Part shown: positions 1 through 7,297 of the stretch, in pieces
Numbering within the stretch: the first letter of the stretch is position 1
Layout of the letters: each line of letters opens with the position of its first letter
NCBI GenBank assembly: GCA_003641795.1
Contig: QNAP01000037.1
Location: forward strand, 1-11,302
Length of the DNA stretch: 11,302 bases
Direction of reading: 5' to 3'
Origin: Thermotogae bacterium
GTDB taxonomy: Bacteria > Thermotogota > Thermotogae > UBA12178
Position numbers and translations under genes: made by a program
The notes under the pieces: generated by a model
What the model saw: the letters and a program-made list of their open reading frames with translations, nothing else
Told to the model about the DNA's origin: nothing
Database searches by the model: none

Positions 1-9
1 AACGTTCAT
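1..9 (-). CDS. Possible first codons of the gene after ftsW (probably murG), cut by the window edge
   Basis: On the minus strand an ATG at 9-7 overlaps the ftsW TGA stop at 8-6, giving an ATGA junction, and is followed by AAC GTT before the window ends. Such overlaps are common inside operons, and in most bacteria murG follows ftsW in the division/cell-wall cluster. Only three codons are visible and the upstream sequence has no clear Shine-Dalgarno, so both the gene and its identity are inferred from position. Confidence 0.3.
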
Positions 10-1121
10 CCACGGCTGTCACCCAGCACTATCGAGACGACGACACCAAGCCCTGTCAGCGTGGCCACCATAGAACTACCACCATAACTCATGAACGGTA
101 AGGGCATGCCCGTTGGGGGGAGAAGTCCTACATTGACTCCTATGTTCATCAACGCCTGGACAGCTATCAGTACTCCAAAACCGTATATATAGAATCTTCC
201 AAATATCGATTTAACATGTTTGTTAGCAACTTTGAACAGGTTATTTATGAGTCCCAAAAGCAGCACGAAAACTAATAACACACCAACAACGCCAAACTCC
301 TCTCCAAAAACCGAGAAGAGAAAGTCGCTTTCTTTAATGGGAACATAACGCTTGACGGTACCCAACCCGAGCCCCGAACCAAAGAAACCACCGGAAGCCA
401 ACGCTATCTGCCCGAGCTCCTGCTGAAAAGCGTGCCCTCCTGTCAAGAGATCGACAAAACTTTTCAACCGGCCTAACTGATAGGGCTTTAGAAGTCCGAA
501 CTGAACAGCAAATGGAGCGGCCAATCCGGCCCCGCCAATCAACGCAAGAATATGCCAGATCCGAACCCCGGCCACGTACAACAAAAGAAGTACCACCGCG
601 CCCATGAGGATGGAAGTGCTCAGGTCGGGCTCGATAGCAGTCAAAAGTATGATCGGAGCCACGATCGAAAGGGGTATAACGAGACCGCGGAAAAATGAGA
701 TCATCTTGTCCTTCGCATGTTCTATGTAGCGCGCCAACAAGATCAAGATCACTATCTTTGCAAACTCGGAGGGCTGAATGGTAAAAAGCTTCAAATCGAT
801 CCATCTGTGGGCATCACCGATCGGCGGGAAAAAAAAGACCGCTGAAAGTGCCATCACCGTGACGGGCAAGTAAACCCGCCAAACGAGTTTACAGTGTATT
901 TGGAAATCGATCAAAGCTGCAATCAGAAAACCGATCAGCCCAAGGGCGATCCACATCAGTTGCTTCTTCACAAATGAGAGTTCCACGTGGTAGGTGGTGG
1001 ACACGAGTATATCGGCCCCATACAACGCCACGACACCTATCATCAACATGAGAGTCACATATAGCAATGTTCCTATGAGTTCTTTAGGTACACCGTTTCT
1101 GACATTATCTCCTTGACGCAA
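6..1121 (-). CDS. ftsW: FtsW/RodA/SpoVE-family peptidoglycan polymerase, probably FtsW
   Basis: Polytopic SEDS-family glycosyltransferase that polymerises lipid II into glycan strands in the cytoplasmic membrane. The 371-residue length is normal for the family. Visible landmarks are QPSEFAK (116-122), EPDLSTS (164-170), a KESDF loop whose Asp266 matches the catalytic Asp of FtsW/RodA, GEEFG (273-277) and the C-terminal signature PLPFMSYGGSS (340-350). FtsW rather than RodA is chosen because it directly follows murD; the sequence alone leaves this open. The start used is a TTG with AGAGGA about 10 nt upstream and overlaps murD by 49 bp. A second in-frame TTG at 1067, just after the murD stop, would keep most of membrane helix 1 and is a real alternative. 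The stop overlaps a following ATG (ATGA), so the operon continues leftwards. Confidence 0.9.
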   Translation of the reverse strand: MRQGDNVRNGVPKELIGTLLYVTLMLMIGVVALYGADILVSTTYHVELSFVKKQLMWIALGLIGFLIAALIDFQIHCKLVWRVYLPVTVMALSAVFFFPPIGDAHRWIDLKLFTIQPSEFAKIVILILLARYIEHAKDKMISFFRGLVIPLSIVAPIILLTAIEPDLSTSILMGAVVLLLLYVAGVRIWHILALIGGAGLAAPFAVQFGLLKPYQLGRLKSFVDLLTGGHAFQQELGQIALASGGFFGSGLGLGTVKRYVPIKESDFLFSVFGEEFGVVGVLLVFVLLLGLINNLFKVANKHVKSIFGRFYIYGFGVLIAVQALMNIGVNVGLLPPTGMPLPFMSYGGSSMVATLTGLGVVVSIVLGDSRG

Positions 1122-2398
1122 CGCTTAAAATCCTCTCCCCTCTCAGCATAATCAGCATAAAGATCGAAACTCGCTCCTGCTGGACTGAGGAGAACCACAC
1201 TTTTTGGAGTTGCCATTTCCACCGCAAGTTTGACGGCATCCTTCATGTCTTCAGCGAACACGAGTGGAACGTTCTTGACAAATCTCTCTGCGAGTTTTTT
1301 CATCTCACCGAAGACAATCACGGCTCTGCATTTTTGTGAGATAGCGCGGCTGAGCTCTTTGTAGTCCTCGTTTTTCCCCAATCCCGAAAGGAGCAGGATA
1401 ACGTTTTTTTTATCGAAATTATTCAGTGCAGCTACCACCGCATGAGCGTTTGTTGCTTTTGAGTCGTTAACGAAGACGATTCCATCCCTTTCCAAAACAA
1501 ACTCAAACCTGTGAGGTAACGACTGGAAAGTATTGAGCCCTTCGACGATCTCGCTGGGCTGCAAACCCAGATAAAGACCTACCGAGACGGCTGCTGTGAG
1601 ATTTTCCCTCATGTGCTTGGGTATGTTTTCCAGCATGTATTCAAGGTGCTCATCCTCGAAACACAAGAGACCTTCATTCAACTTGAAGTGATAGCCCATG
1701 TTTTTATCGAAAAGGAAAATTCGCGATTCGAAATCCGAGACGAATTCCTCTATAGATTTTGAGATAAAAGCTATGTCATTCGCATCTTGACGTTTGAACA
1801 TGGAAAGCTTCGAATTGAGATAATCCTCGAAATCCGCATGCCAATCGAGATGGTCCAAAGCCACGTTGAGCAACACTCCAACCTTCGGCTTAAAAGAAGA
1901 AGACCAATGAAGTTGGAAACTGCTCACTTCACAAACGAAAAACTCGTAATTCTCAGCATCTTTGACAGCCGAAATCAGCGGCGTTCCGATGTTTCCCCCT
2001 TCAAAAACTCTGTACCTCTTTGAGAGCAAGTGAGCGACCAATTTCGTCGTGGTGGTCTTACCGTTGGTGCCAGTAATGGCCACTATCACATTTTCTCCGC
2101 GAGTAAGCTCGCTGTACGCCAGATCGAGTTCCGTTGTTATGGAGATGCCCCTCTCTCTTGCCTTTAGAAGGAGAGTGTGTGAGGGTTTCACTCCCGGGCT
2201 GACAACGATCACGTCGCTTTTGAAGATCCTTTCGGAGTTTTCGCCCTCTTCATATTCCACACCGGCCGATCTTAGATACTCTTTTGTTCGATCGTCCAAG
2301 GTCCTCTTTTCGGAAACGAAGACGCTTTCTCCTTTGTTCAACAGGTAATCCAGTACTGCTTTGTTACTAACGCCAAAGCCTAAGAGTGAGTACTTCAC
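1073..2398 (-). CDS. murD: UDP-N-acetylmuramoyl-alanine--D-glutamate ligase (MurD)
   Basis: Cytoplasmic Mur ligase that adds D-glutamate to UDP-MurNAc-L-Ala using ATP. Numbered from the upstream ATG at 2404, the domains are: an N-terminal Rossmann-like UDP-binding region (LGFGVSN, 8-14); the ATP P-loop TGTNGKTTT (111-119); EVSSFQL (159-165); NVALDHLDWH (180-189); a Lys199 in SKLSMF at the usual carbamylated position; NDSKATN (313-319); and the C-terminal SPAGASFD (407-414). Length about 441 residues is typical. GGGGAG directly abuts the ATG at 2404 but lies six bases before the GTG at 2398, so the GTG (protein beginning MKYSLLGFG) is preferred. The gene follows the hppA terminator, so it should have its own promoter. 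Its 3' end overlaps ftsW, which suggests translational coupling. Confidence 0.96.
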   Translation of the reverse strand: MKYSLLGFGVSNKAVLDYLLNKGESVFVSEKRTLDDRTKEYLRSAGVEYEEGENSERIFKSDVIVVSPGVKPSHTLLLKARERGISITTELDLAYSELTRGENVIVAITGTNGKTTTTKLVAHLLSKRYRVFEGGNIGTPLISAVKDAENYEFFVCEVSSFQLHWSSSFKPKVGVLLNVALDHLDWHADFEDYLNSKLSMFKRQDANDIAFISKSIEEFVSDFESRIFLFDKNMGYHFKLNEGLLCFEDEHLEYMLENIPKHMRENLTAAVSVGLYLGLQPSEIVEGLNTFQSLPHRFEFVLERDGIVFVNDSKATNAHAVVAALNNFDKKNVILLLSGLGKNEDYKELSRAISQKCRAVIVFGEMKKLAERFVKNVPLVFAEDMKDAVKLAVEMATPKSVVLLSPAGASFDLYADYAERGEDFKRCVKEIMSETVYLKNS

Positions 2399-2417
2399 GA
2401 TCATCTCCCCAGTGCAA

Positions 2418-2423
2418 AGTATA
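2418..2423 (-). promoter_or_regulatory. Candidate -10 element for murD-ftsW
   Basis: The minus strand reads TATACT about 20 bp upstream of the murD GTG, in the only space between the hppA terminator and murD. A start point about 7 bases on would leave a leader of under 20 nt that contains the GGGGAG ribosome site. No convincing -35 hexamer lies 16-18 bp upstream, so this is tentative. Confidence 0.35.
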
Positions 2424-2455
2424 CAACGAGAAAGGGATATCAGAGGAAGATCATC

Positions 2456-2491
2456 AAAAAACGGGGACCAGAGCTTCCCAGTCCCCGTTTT
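2456..2491 (-). terminator. Intrinsic terminator of hppA
   Basis: A perfect 11-bp inverted repeat, AAAACGGGGAC at 2458-2468 and GTCCCCGTTTT at 2481-2491, encloses a 12-nt loop. On the minus strand the stem ends in six T residues (complement of 2456-2461), 18 bases after the hppA stop. It should end hppA transcription and isolate it from murD. The right arm also ends in TTTT on the plus strand, but no plus-strand gene leads into it. Confidence 0.88.
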
Positions 2492-2509
2492 CGTTATGAA
2501 GCTGTCCCC

Positions 2510-4705
2510 TTATCTTAAAAAGAACGGCTGGTCGGGGAAGGTTGAACCGAACACCAAACTGACCACAGACATGAGTTTTACGAGGATATCCATCGATGGT
2601 CCAACCGTGTCTTTCAAAGGATCCCCCACCGTATCTCCTATAACTGCAGCGGCGTGCGTGGAAGTCCCCTTGCCTCCCAAGTGCCCCTGTTCTATGTATT
2701 TTTTGGCGTTGTCCCAAGCACCACCAGCATTCGCTGAGTAGAGCGCTATCATTATGGCACTGGAAAGGCTCCCAATCAGCAGACCTGCAACCGCCGATTT
2801 TCCAAAGAGGAAGCCTATAATGAAAGGCACGACTACGGCCAACAAACCGGGTACTACCATTCTTGCGAGGGCACCCTTTGCTGTGATCGCAATACAACGG
2901 GCGTAATCCGGCTTATCCTCTCCTTTGAGGATACCAGGCTTTTCTTTGAACTGTCTACGGATCTCGTCGATCATCAGGGCTGCGGTATCTGCAACTCCGT
3001 TGATCAGCAAAGAGGTAAAGAAGTGAGGCAACATGCCTCCTATGATGATTCCAACCAATGCATAAGGATTCACCAGATTGACTATGGGATTCATGATTAC
3101 CGCATCAGCCGTCTTAGCTGTTCCCCAAATGTACGATACTATGAGCGAAAGAGCGGCAAACGCGGCGGATCCTATAGCAAATCCCTTCCCAATGGCCGCC
3201 GTCGTGTTACCAACAGAGTCGAGTCTGTCGGTGATCTTCCGGACTTCGGGATCGAGTTCGGCCATCTGAGCTATTCCGCCTGCGTTATCCGCTACTGGTC
3301 CATAACTGTCCACGCTCACAATGTATCCCACAAACGAAAGCATTCCCAAAGCCGCAATGGCAATACCATAGGTTCCAGCGGCCCAATACGCTACAAGGAT
3401 CGCTATCACCAAGGTCAACACTGGCAAAAGCGTGCTTTTCATCCCAAGGGCAAGCCCCGAAGTGATATTCACGGCCACTCCCGTTTGGGTCTTTTCAGCC
3501 AGCACCTTGACGGGTTTGTAGTCGTAAGAGGTGTAGTACTCGCTGAATCTGCTGATCAGTACACCAGCAATGAGTCCACTGGCTATGGCTATCAAAAGTC
3601 TCCATCTGAGATGAAGATCTCCAAAAAGAACCCCCGTGAACTTGAACTGGTAGTTTTCGCGTAGCAGCAACACGACCACGAAGGTGAAGAGCAACACCAG
3701 AATAGCTGTGACCACGTTACCCAAGGAAAGAGCTTTTTGAGCGTCTTTGGCTTTACGCGTCTTGACGATGATGACACCTATTATCGAGGCTATGACCCCT
3801 ACTGAAGCCAGCAACAACGGGAGTGTCAGAAGGGTCAGGTACTGAGAACTGGTGAGGGTATGATCCGCCAACCGGATGTAGACAGCGGTTATCGCCGCAG
3901 AGACAATGGAAGCGATGTAGGATTCGAGAATGTCCGCACCGAGACCCGCAACGTCTCCTACGTTGTCTCCAACGTTATCTGCGATAGTCGCGGGGTTTCT
4001 CGGATCGTCTTCTTCTATGCCGGCTTCCACTTTGCCTACCAGATCCGCGCTCATATCGGCAGCCTTCGTGTATATACCCCCGCCAACCCTGTCAAAAAGG
4101 GCTATGAATGAAGCCCCAAAAGAATAAGAGCTGACCAGCATCACGCTCTTTATTACCGAGATCAATCCGTTGGGATCACTTACTTTGAAGAGCTTTATAC
4201 CTTCAAAAACATACTTTGTGGTGTGAATTGAAACTTCATCGTACATGAACCACTTTCTGAAGATCAGCATGAGAACGCTCAAGCCTGTTAGAGAGAAGCC
4301 GGCAACAGCGAGCCCCATCACCGATCCGCCAGAGAAGGCGGCAGAAAATGCATTGAACAAACCTTTCCGAGCTCCATTGGTTACCCTCACGTTGGCCCTG
4401 GTAGCCGCGTACATTCCTACAACCCCAGCCATCTCAGATACGAACGCTCCAAACAGGAAAGCTATGCCGTAACGGAAATCGAAGAGTGCTCCCAAAATTA
4501 CGGCGATAATCACTGCAATGAGAGCTATCTTCTTCCCTTCCTCTTCCAAAAAGGCGTTGGCTCCTTCGCGTATAGCTTTGGATATCTCCACCATGTGGGG
4601 CTCGCCTTCTGGGTGTTTTAAGGTTACTCTGAGCATAACGAATGCCATGATGGAAGAAGCTAATCCAGCTACAAGCGAGAACCAAAGCACACCGAGATTG
4701 AACAC
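2510..4705 (-). CDS. hppA: Membrane-bound pyrophosphatase, K+-dependent and probably Na+-pumping
   Basis: Integral membrane enzyme that hydrolyses pyrophosphate and exports a cation. The GTG at 4705 is taken as start because GGAGGG lies six bases upstream; it gives 731 residues, close to the usual 700-770. From that start, DMSADLVGKVE (217-227) and ADNVGDNVGDVAG (242-254) are the metal-pyrophosphate site, followed by GADILES with Asp258 and Glu261. Glu at this place in helix 6 is the arrangement known from Na+-transporting enzymes such as that of Thermotoga maritima; H+-pumping types place the Glu about one turn further on. GNTTAA near residue 503 has Ala where K+-independent enzymes have Lys, so K+ dependence is expected. 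The C-terminal GDTVGDPLKDTVGPS motif is intact. The gene stands alone between its own promoter and terminator. Ion choice is inferred from motifs. Confidence 0.96.
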   Translation of the reverse strand: MFNLGVLWFSLVAGLASSIMAFVMLRVTLKHPEGEPHMVEISKAIREGANAFLEEEGKKIALIAVIIAVILGALFDFRYGIAFLFGAFVSEMAGVVGMYAATRANVRVTNGARKGLFNAFSAAFSGGSVMGLAVAGFSLTGLSVLMLIFRKWFMYDEVSIHTTKYVFEGIKLFKVSDPNGLISVIKSVMLVSSYSFGASFIALFDRVGGGIYTKAADMSADLVGKVEAGIEEDDPRNPATIADNVGDNVGDVAGLGADILESYIASIVSAAITAVYIRLADHTLTSSQYLTLLTLPLLLASVGVIASIIGVIIVKTRKAKDAQKALSLGNVVTAILVLLFTFVVVLLLRENYQFKFTGVLFGDLHLRWRLLIAIASGLIAGVLISRFSEYYTSYDYKPVKVLAEKTQTGVAVNITSGLALGMKSTLLPVLTLVIAILVAYWAAGTYGIAIAALGMLSFVGYIVSVDSYGPVADNAGGIAQMAELDPEVRKITDRLDSVGNTTAAIGKGFAIGSAAFAALSLIVSYIWGTAKTADAVIMNPIVNLVNPYALVGIIIGGMLPHFFTSLLINGVADTAALMIDEIRRQFKEKPGILKGEDKPDYARCIAITAKGALARMVVPGLLAVVVPFIIGFLFGKSAVAGLLIGSLSSAIMIALYSANAGGAWDNAKKYIEQGHLGGKGTSTHAAAVIGDTVGDPLKDTVGPSMDILVKLMSVVSLVFGSTFPDQPFFLR

Positions 4706-4720
4706 GTTGTTCCCTCCTCT

Positions 4721-4740
4721 CTCAAAATTAACGCTTTGAG
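4721..4740 (-). promoter_or_regulatory. Small hairpin in the hppA 5' leader
   Basis: CTCAAA (4721-4726) and TTTGAG (4735-4740) form a perfect 6-bp stem with an 8-nt loop. It lies between the predicted -10 box and the GGAGGG ribosome site, and so would sit at the very start of the hppA mRNA. It could stabilise the 5' end. The stem is AT-rich and short, so function is uncertain. Confidence 0.35.
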
Positions 4741-4743
4741 GCA

Positions 4744-4749
4744 ATTATA
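4744..4749 (-). promoter_or_regulatory. Predicted -10 box of the hppA promoter
   Basis: The minus strand carries a perfect TATAAT about 38 bp upstream of the hppA GTG, which would give a leader of about 30 nt with a strong GGAGGG ribosome site. The -35 region (around CACAAT, 17 bp upstream) matches the consensus poorly, which fits a promoter needing an activator. A cluster of TTCGAA sites starts some 55 bp further upstream. Confidence 0.6.
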
Positions 4750-4803
4750 CAACAAGATTTTCGCGTATTGTGTGGCAGTTTTTGAACCGAGGACGAGAAG
4801 TTT

Positions 4804-5114
4804 TTCGAACAGGGTTATGTTTTTATTTGAATTGTATTTATCTCTACTAAGATAAGTAATAATACCGTTCGAATTGTTCGAAAACTCATCCGAATCATTT
4901 TGAATAGCTGTATACAGGTGTTCGAAAAGCCGTTCGAAAGGTGTTCGAAGAGAGTTCGAATTTGAACGCTTCTCACCCCATTGCCACGGAAAATGCATTG
5001 CGAGTACCCTTTGTAAGTTATTTTGAAAAGTGTTCGAAAACTAGTGATTGTCTCCATGTATTTGTGGAAACTAATTACAAGATATTCTGTTTGAAGTTTT
5101 CGAACGGTTTCGAA
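4804..5114. repeat. Array of ten TTCGAA palindromes upstream of hppA
   Basis: This gene-free stretch between the UPF0104 stop and the hppA promoter contains exact TTCGAA at 4804, 4868, 4877, 4921, 4933, 4944, 4955, 5033, 5099 and 5109 (first bases). Near copies lie at 5120 (CTCGAA), 5135 and 5166 (TTCGAG). Most sit in GTTCGAAA, forward in the centre and inverted at both ends. Neighbouring starts are separated by 9, 12, 11, 11, 10 and 11 bp, about one helical turn. A longer copy, GTTCGAAAACT, occurs at 4876 and 5032 and inverted at 5095-5105. The six-mer occurs elsewhere in the window only singly, inside genes. A small TTATCT/AGATAA inverted repeat is also present at 4838-4855. I see no credible ORF here. 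A multi-site operator is the simplest reading, but the binding factor is unknown. Confidence 0.8.
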
Positions 5115-5119
5115 CACTT

Positions 5120-5140
5120 CTCGAACGCTAATCGTTCGAG
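5120..5140. repeat. Perfect 8-bp inverted repeat across the UPF0104 stop codon
   Basis: CTCGAACG (5120-5127) and CGTTCGAG (5133-5140) flank a 5-nt spacer that contains part of the stop codon of the upstream gene. It is the right-hand edge of the TTCGAA array and shares its core. There is no T-tract on the minus strand, so it is not a standard terminator. The CGAAC/GTTCG half-sites recall Gram-positive LexA boxes, but the gap is 7 rather than 4 bases. Confidence 0.5.
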
Positions 5141-6162
5141 TCGATTTGAGTTTTCTCTTCAGCGTTTCGAGAACGGCGCATTTTGGGCAATAAGAGGGAG
5201 CCAATGATGATGTTCAAATAGAAACTGAAAAATCGCCAGACTATCAATCCCGCCGCGGTGGAATCTGCGAATATGGTACGGTAGAAGAGATAAAAAGCTC
5301 CTTCTTGTGCACCTGAGCCGCCAGGAGTGGGAATGAACGCAACAAAAAGCGTGAGGATGCTCTGCATTCCCACAATCTTCCAGGGATTCTCTCCATAGAA
5401 TCCTAAGGACCTGTAGGCAAAATAAGGAAGGATCATCAGGGAGATATACTGAACTAATGTAAATGCACTCATCACCGTCGCTCTTAGTGGAAACTTGAGG
5501 ATATTCTTGAAGACACTTTGAAACTTGCGAACTTCGTTTGCCATTTTCTCTTCAAGGTCTTCGGAGTTTTTAACTATCTTCAAAAGTATCAGGACTCTCA
5601 CGACGATTCTCAAAAGTCCGAGTCCCACACGTTCGTTTAACGAGAAGAAGAGGATCAGAAATACTACAGACGAGTTCACTGCGAACCCTACAAATGCTAA
5701 GGAAGCCAGGTGCTGTACGTATCTCTTTGCTGTAGGGTACGCTAAAACTAGCACCAAAGCTCCATAAATGGTGATAGTCACTTGGTATATCAGAAACTTC
5801 ACGATGAGTATCCCGGTGCTTTCGGCCACACCGAAACGTTTCTTCGCCGACATGTAGTAAATCTGTGCCGGTTGTCCGCCCGTTGCAAACGGGGTGATAG
5901 AGTTGAAAAACCTCCCCAGAAGGACTACCTCAATGGCATCAGTGATCTTGATGTTAAGCTTTCCATAGACGCTGCTGAGTTTCACCACCGTGGATTCGAA
6001 CATCACTGAGACCGCCCAGGACAGGAGACAAAGTAGAATAAAAGTGCCATCGATGCTCGAAAGAGCTTGCATGACGTTTGAGGGCCCGTTCACAAGAACG
6101 ATTATCGAAAGTGAGATCAAAGCGATGAGTAAGCTCAAAAAGACGTTTCGTAGCGTTTTCAA
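5128..6162 (-). CDS. LPG synthase transmembrane-region / UPF0104 family flippase-like membrane protein
   Basis: A 344-residue polytopic membrane protein with about seven to eight hydrophobic segments. It carries two family signatures: TPFATGGQPAQ (90-100) and PTPGGSGAQEGAF (278-290). The family (lysylphosphatidylglycerol synthase TM region, YbhN/AglD-like) is thought to move lipid-linked precursors across membranes; the catalytic aminoacyl-transfer domain of MprF is absent, so it is not a full LPG synthase. The substrate cannot be told from sequence. The start is a TTG with GGGAGAG upstream at about six bases. A 39-codon ORF ends 17 bp before it, and the serA terminator lies further upstream, so the two form a separate transcription unit. 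The last codons run into the TTCGAA array, and no T-tracted terminator follows. Confidence 0.85.
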   Translation of the reverse strand: MKTLRNVFLSLLIALISLSIIVLVNGPSNVMQALSSIDGTFILLCLLSWAVSVMFESTVVKLSSVYGKLNIKITDAIEVVLLGRFFNSITPFATGGQPAQIYYMSAKKRFGVAESTGILIVKFLIYQVTITIYGALVLVLAYPTAKRYVQHLASLAFVGFAVNSSVVFLILFFSLNERVGLGLLRIVVRVLILLKIVKNSEDLEEKMANEVRKFQSVFKNILKFPLRATVMSAFTLVQYISLMILPYFAYRSLGFYGENPWKIVGMQSILTLFVAFIPTPGGSGAQEGAFYLFYRTIFADSTAAGLIVWRFFSFYLNIIIGSLLLPKMRRSRNAEEKTQIDSND

Positions 6163-6179
6163 GGTTCTCTCCCACTTTG

Positions 6180-6299
6180 TCAGGCGTTCAGTTGATTTTT
6201 GCTTTTGAGCATGGCAACGTGATTCTTTAAGACAGAATCCACTCCTTGGCTTTTGACTTTATGCGAAATCGATCGCACGTTTACGGAAATTTCTTTCAT
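6180..6299 (-). CDS. 39-residue basic small ORF, possibly the remnant start of a family 4 glycosyltransferase
   Basis: On the minus strand an ATG at 6299 opens 39 codons ending in TGA at 6182-6180. It has a strong ribosome site (AAGGAG plus GGGAG, 4-12 bases upstream) and is 17 bp from the UPF0104 start. The product is basic with no membrane segment; key residues run KVKSQGVDSVLKNHVAMLK (14-32). From memory this resembles the N-terminus of GT4 lipid glycosyltransferases, where a VKGQGVGSAY-type stretch is followed by an amphipathic helix, but the remaining ~300 residues are missing. It may be what is left after an internal deletion, with the original ribosome site kept, or a genuine short peptide. 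A TTGACA at 6328-6323 lacks a -10 box at the right distance. Confidence 0.55.
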   Translation of the reverse strand: MKEISVNVRSISHKVKSQGVDSVLKNHVAMLKSKNQLNA

Positions 6300-6332
6300 G
6301 CTCCCACTCCTTAAAGGGTGCGTGTCAACGAA

Positions 6333-6363
6333 AATCTGAGCCGGGATAACCCCGGCTCAGATT
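6333..6363 (-). terminator. Intrinsic terminator after serA
   Basis: A perfect 13-bp stem, AATCTGAGCCGGG (6333-6345) with CCCGGCTCAGATT (6351-6363), has a 5-nt loop. On the minus strand it ends in TTTTCG, 16 bases after the serA stop. The stem is GC-rich and the T-run is short, which is usual in thermophiles. It ends the HD-GYP to serA unit. Confidence 0.9.
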
Positions 6364-6379
6364 GCAGTGCACTCGCATC

Positions 6380-7297
6380 TCAAACTTCGAGAGCTTCGAT
6401 AACTTTCTTCACGATCTCCATTCCTACCCTGAGTTGTCCTTCCGCTGTAGATGCTCCGATATGGGGCGTTGCCACCACGTTGTCGAGAGCCAGGAGTTTT
6501 TGACGGAGTTCATCGGTTGGCGGCTCTACTTCGAAAACATCGAGAGCGGCTGCATACACCTTTCCCGATACCAAAGCATCGTAAAGCGCTGCCTCGTCTA
6601 CAACTCCTCCACGAGCTGCGTTGATTATGATGACCCCGTCCTTCATCTTGGAGAAAGCTTCAGCGTCTATCAGATGTCTTGTAGCGTCGATCAAAGGTAC
6701 GTGCAAGGTTATGTAGTCGCTCTCTCTCAGAAGTTCGTCGAACTCCACGAAATTCACCGGCAGTCCTTTGTCATCTTTGACCACATCGTAAGCAAGGATC
6801 TTCATTTCAAAACTTAGAGCCCGCTTGGCTACTTCCTTTCCGATGTTGCCAAAACCAATGATACCAAGTGTTTTCCCGTAAAGTTCGTGGCCTTCGAGAG
6901 CTTTCTTTTCCCATTTTCCATGCTTCAATCCGTAGGTTCCGCGTGCGATGTGGCGCGATGCTGCAAGTATGAGCCCAATGGTGAGCTCAGCCACAGAGAT
7001 CGCACTCGCACCAGGGGTGTTTAAAACTTTTATACCCTTTTCCTTAGCGGTTGCAACGTCTATATTATCCAAACCTATCCCGGCTCTACCTATCACCTTG
7101 AGTTTTTCGCCGTTTTCTATGATCTCCTTGGTTACCTTCGTTGCACTCCTGACGATCAGAGCATCGAAATCTTTCACCTTTTCTTTCAGCGTTCCTGCAT
7201 CGTAGTGCTCCATGGTCGCTTCGATGGAAGGGTTGGAATTGAGCAATTCGAACGCTTCGGGAGCTAACTTGTCGTTCACATGAACTCTGTGACTCAT
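6380..7297 (-). CDS. serA: D-3-phosphoglycerate dehydrogenase, short form without regulatory domain
   Basis: Oxidises 3-phosphoglycerate to 3-phosphohydroxypyruvate with NAD+, the first step of serine synthesis. The 305-residue protein has the D-2-hydroxyacid dehydrogenase fold: the dinucleotide motif GFGNIG (148-153) with Asp171 at the end of strand 2, and the catalytic triad Arg229 (INAARGG), Glu258 (VFEVEPP) and His279 (ATPHIGAST). Spacing matches known SerA enzymes. It ends after the substrate domain, so the ACT and ASB domains that sense serine in longer enzymes are absent and allosteric control by serine through ACT is not expected. The ATG has GGAGGG seven bases upstream and overlaps the aminotransferase stop by 4 bp (ATGA). 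The pairing with a transaminase supports SerA over glycerate or lactate dehydrogenase. Confidence 0.93.
   Translation of the reverse strand: MSHRVHVNDKLAPEAFELLNSNPSIEATMEHYDAGTLKEKVKDFDALIVRSATKVTKEIIENGEKLKVIGRAGIGLDNIDVATAKEKGIKVLNTPGASAISVAELTIGLILAASRHIARGTYGLKHGKWEKKALEGHELYGKTLGIIGFGNIGKEVAKRALSFEMKILAYDVVKDDKGLPVNFVEFDELLRESDYITLHVPLIDATRHLIDAEAFSKMKDGVIIINAARGGVVDEAALYDALVSGKVYAAALDVFEVEPPTDELRQKLLALDNVVATPHIGASTAEGQLRVGMEIVKKVIEALEV

Noticed and set aside
1787..2348. Plus-strand open frames opposite murD (78 and 99 codons)
   Set aside because: They are antisense shadows of a clearly coding minus-strand gene with intact MurD motifs and have no supporting ribosome sites.
4804..5140. 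CRISPR array or replication origin in the TTCGAA region
   Set aside because: The repeated unit is only 6-11 bp with irregular 9-78 bp gaps, there are no spacers of constant length, and no DnaA-box-like or cas sequences are visible.
4815..5207. Open frames on both strands through the TTCGAA region (about 88 codons on plus, 129 on minus)
   Set aside because: They lack a convincing ribosome site, overlap the UPF0104 3' end, and their Phe-Glu and Arg-rich texture is simply the translation of the TTCGAA repeats.
5128..6162. Annotating the UPF0104 protein as lysylphosphatidylglycerol synthase (MprF)
   Set aside because: The C-terminal aminoacyl-transferase domain of MprF is missing; only the membrane part is present.
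6323..6328. TTGACA just after the serA terminator as -35 of a promoter for the 39-codon ORF
   Set aside because: The position 17 bp downstream is GGGAGC, part of the ribosome site, so no -10 box is available at a usable distance.
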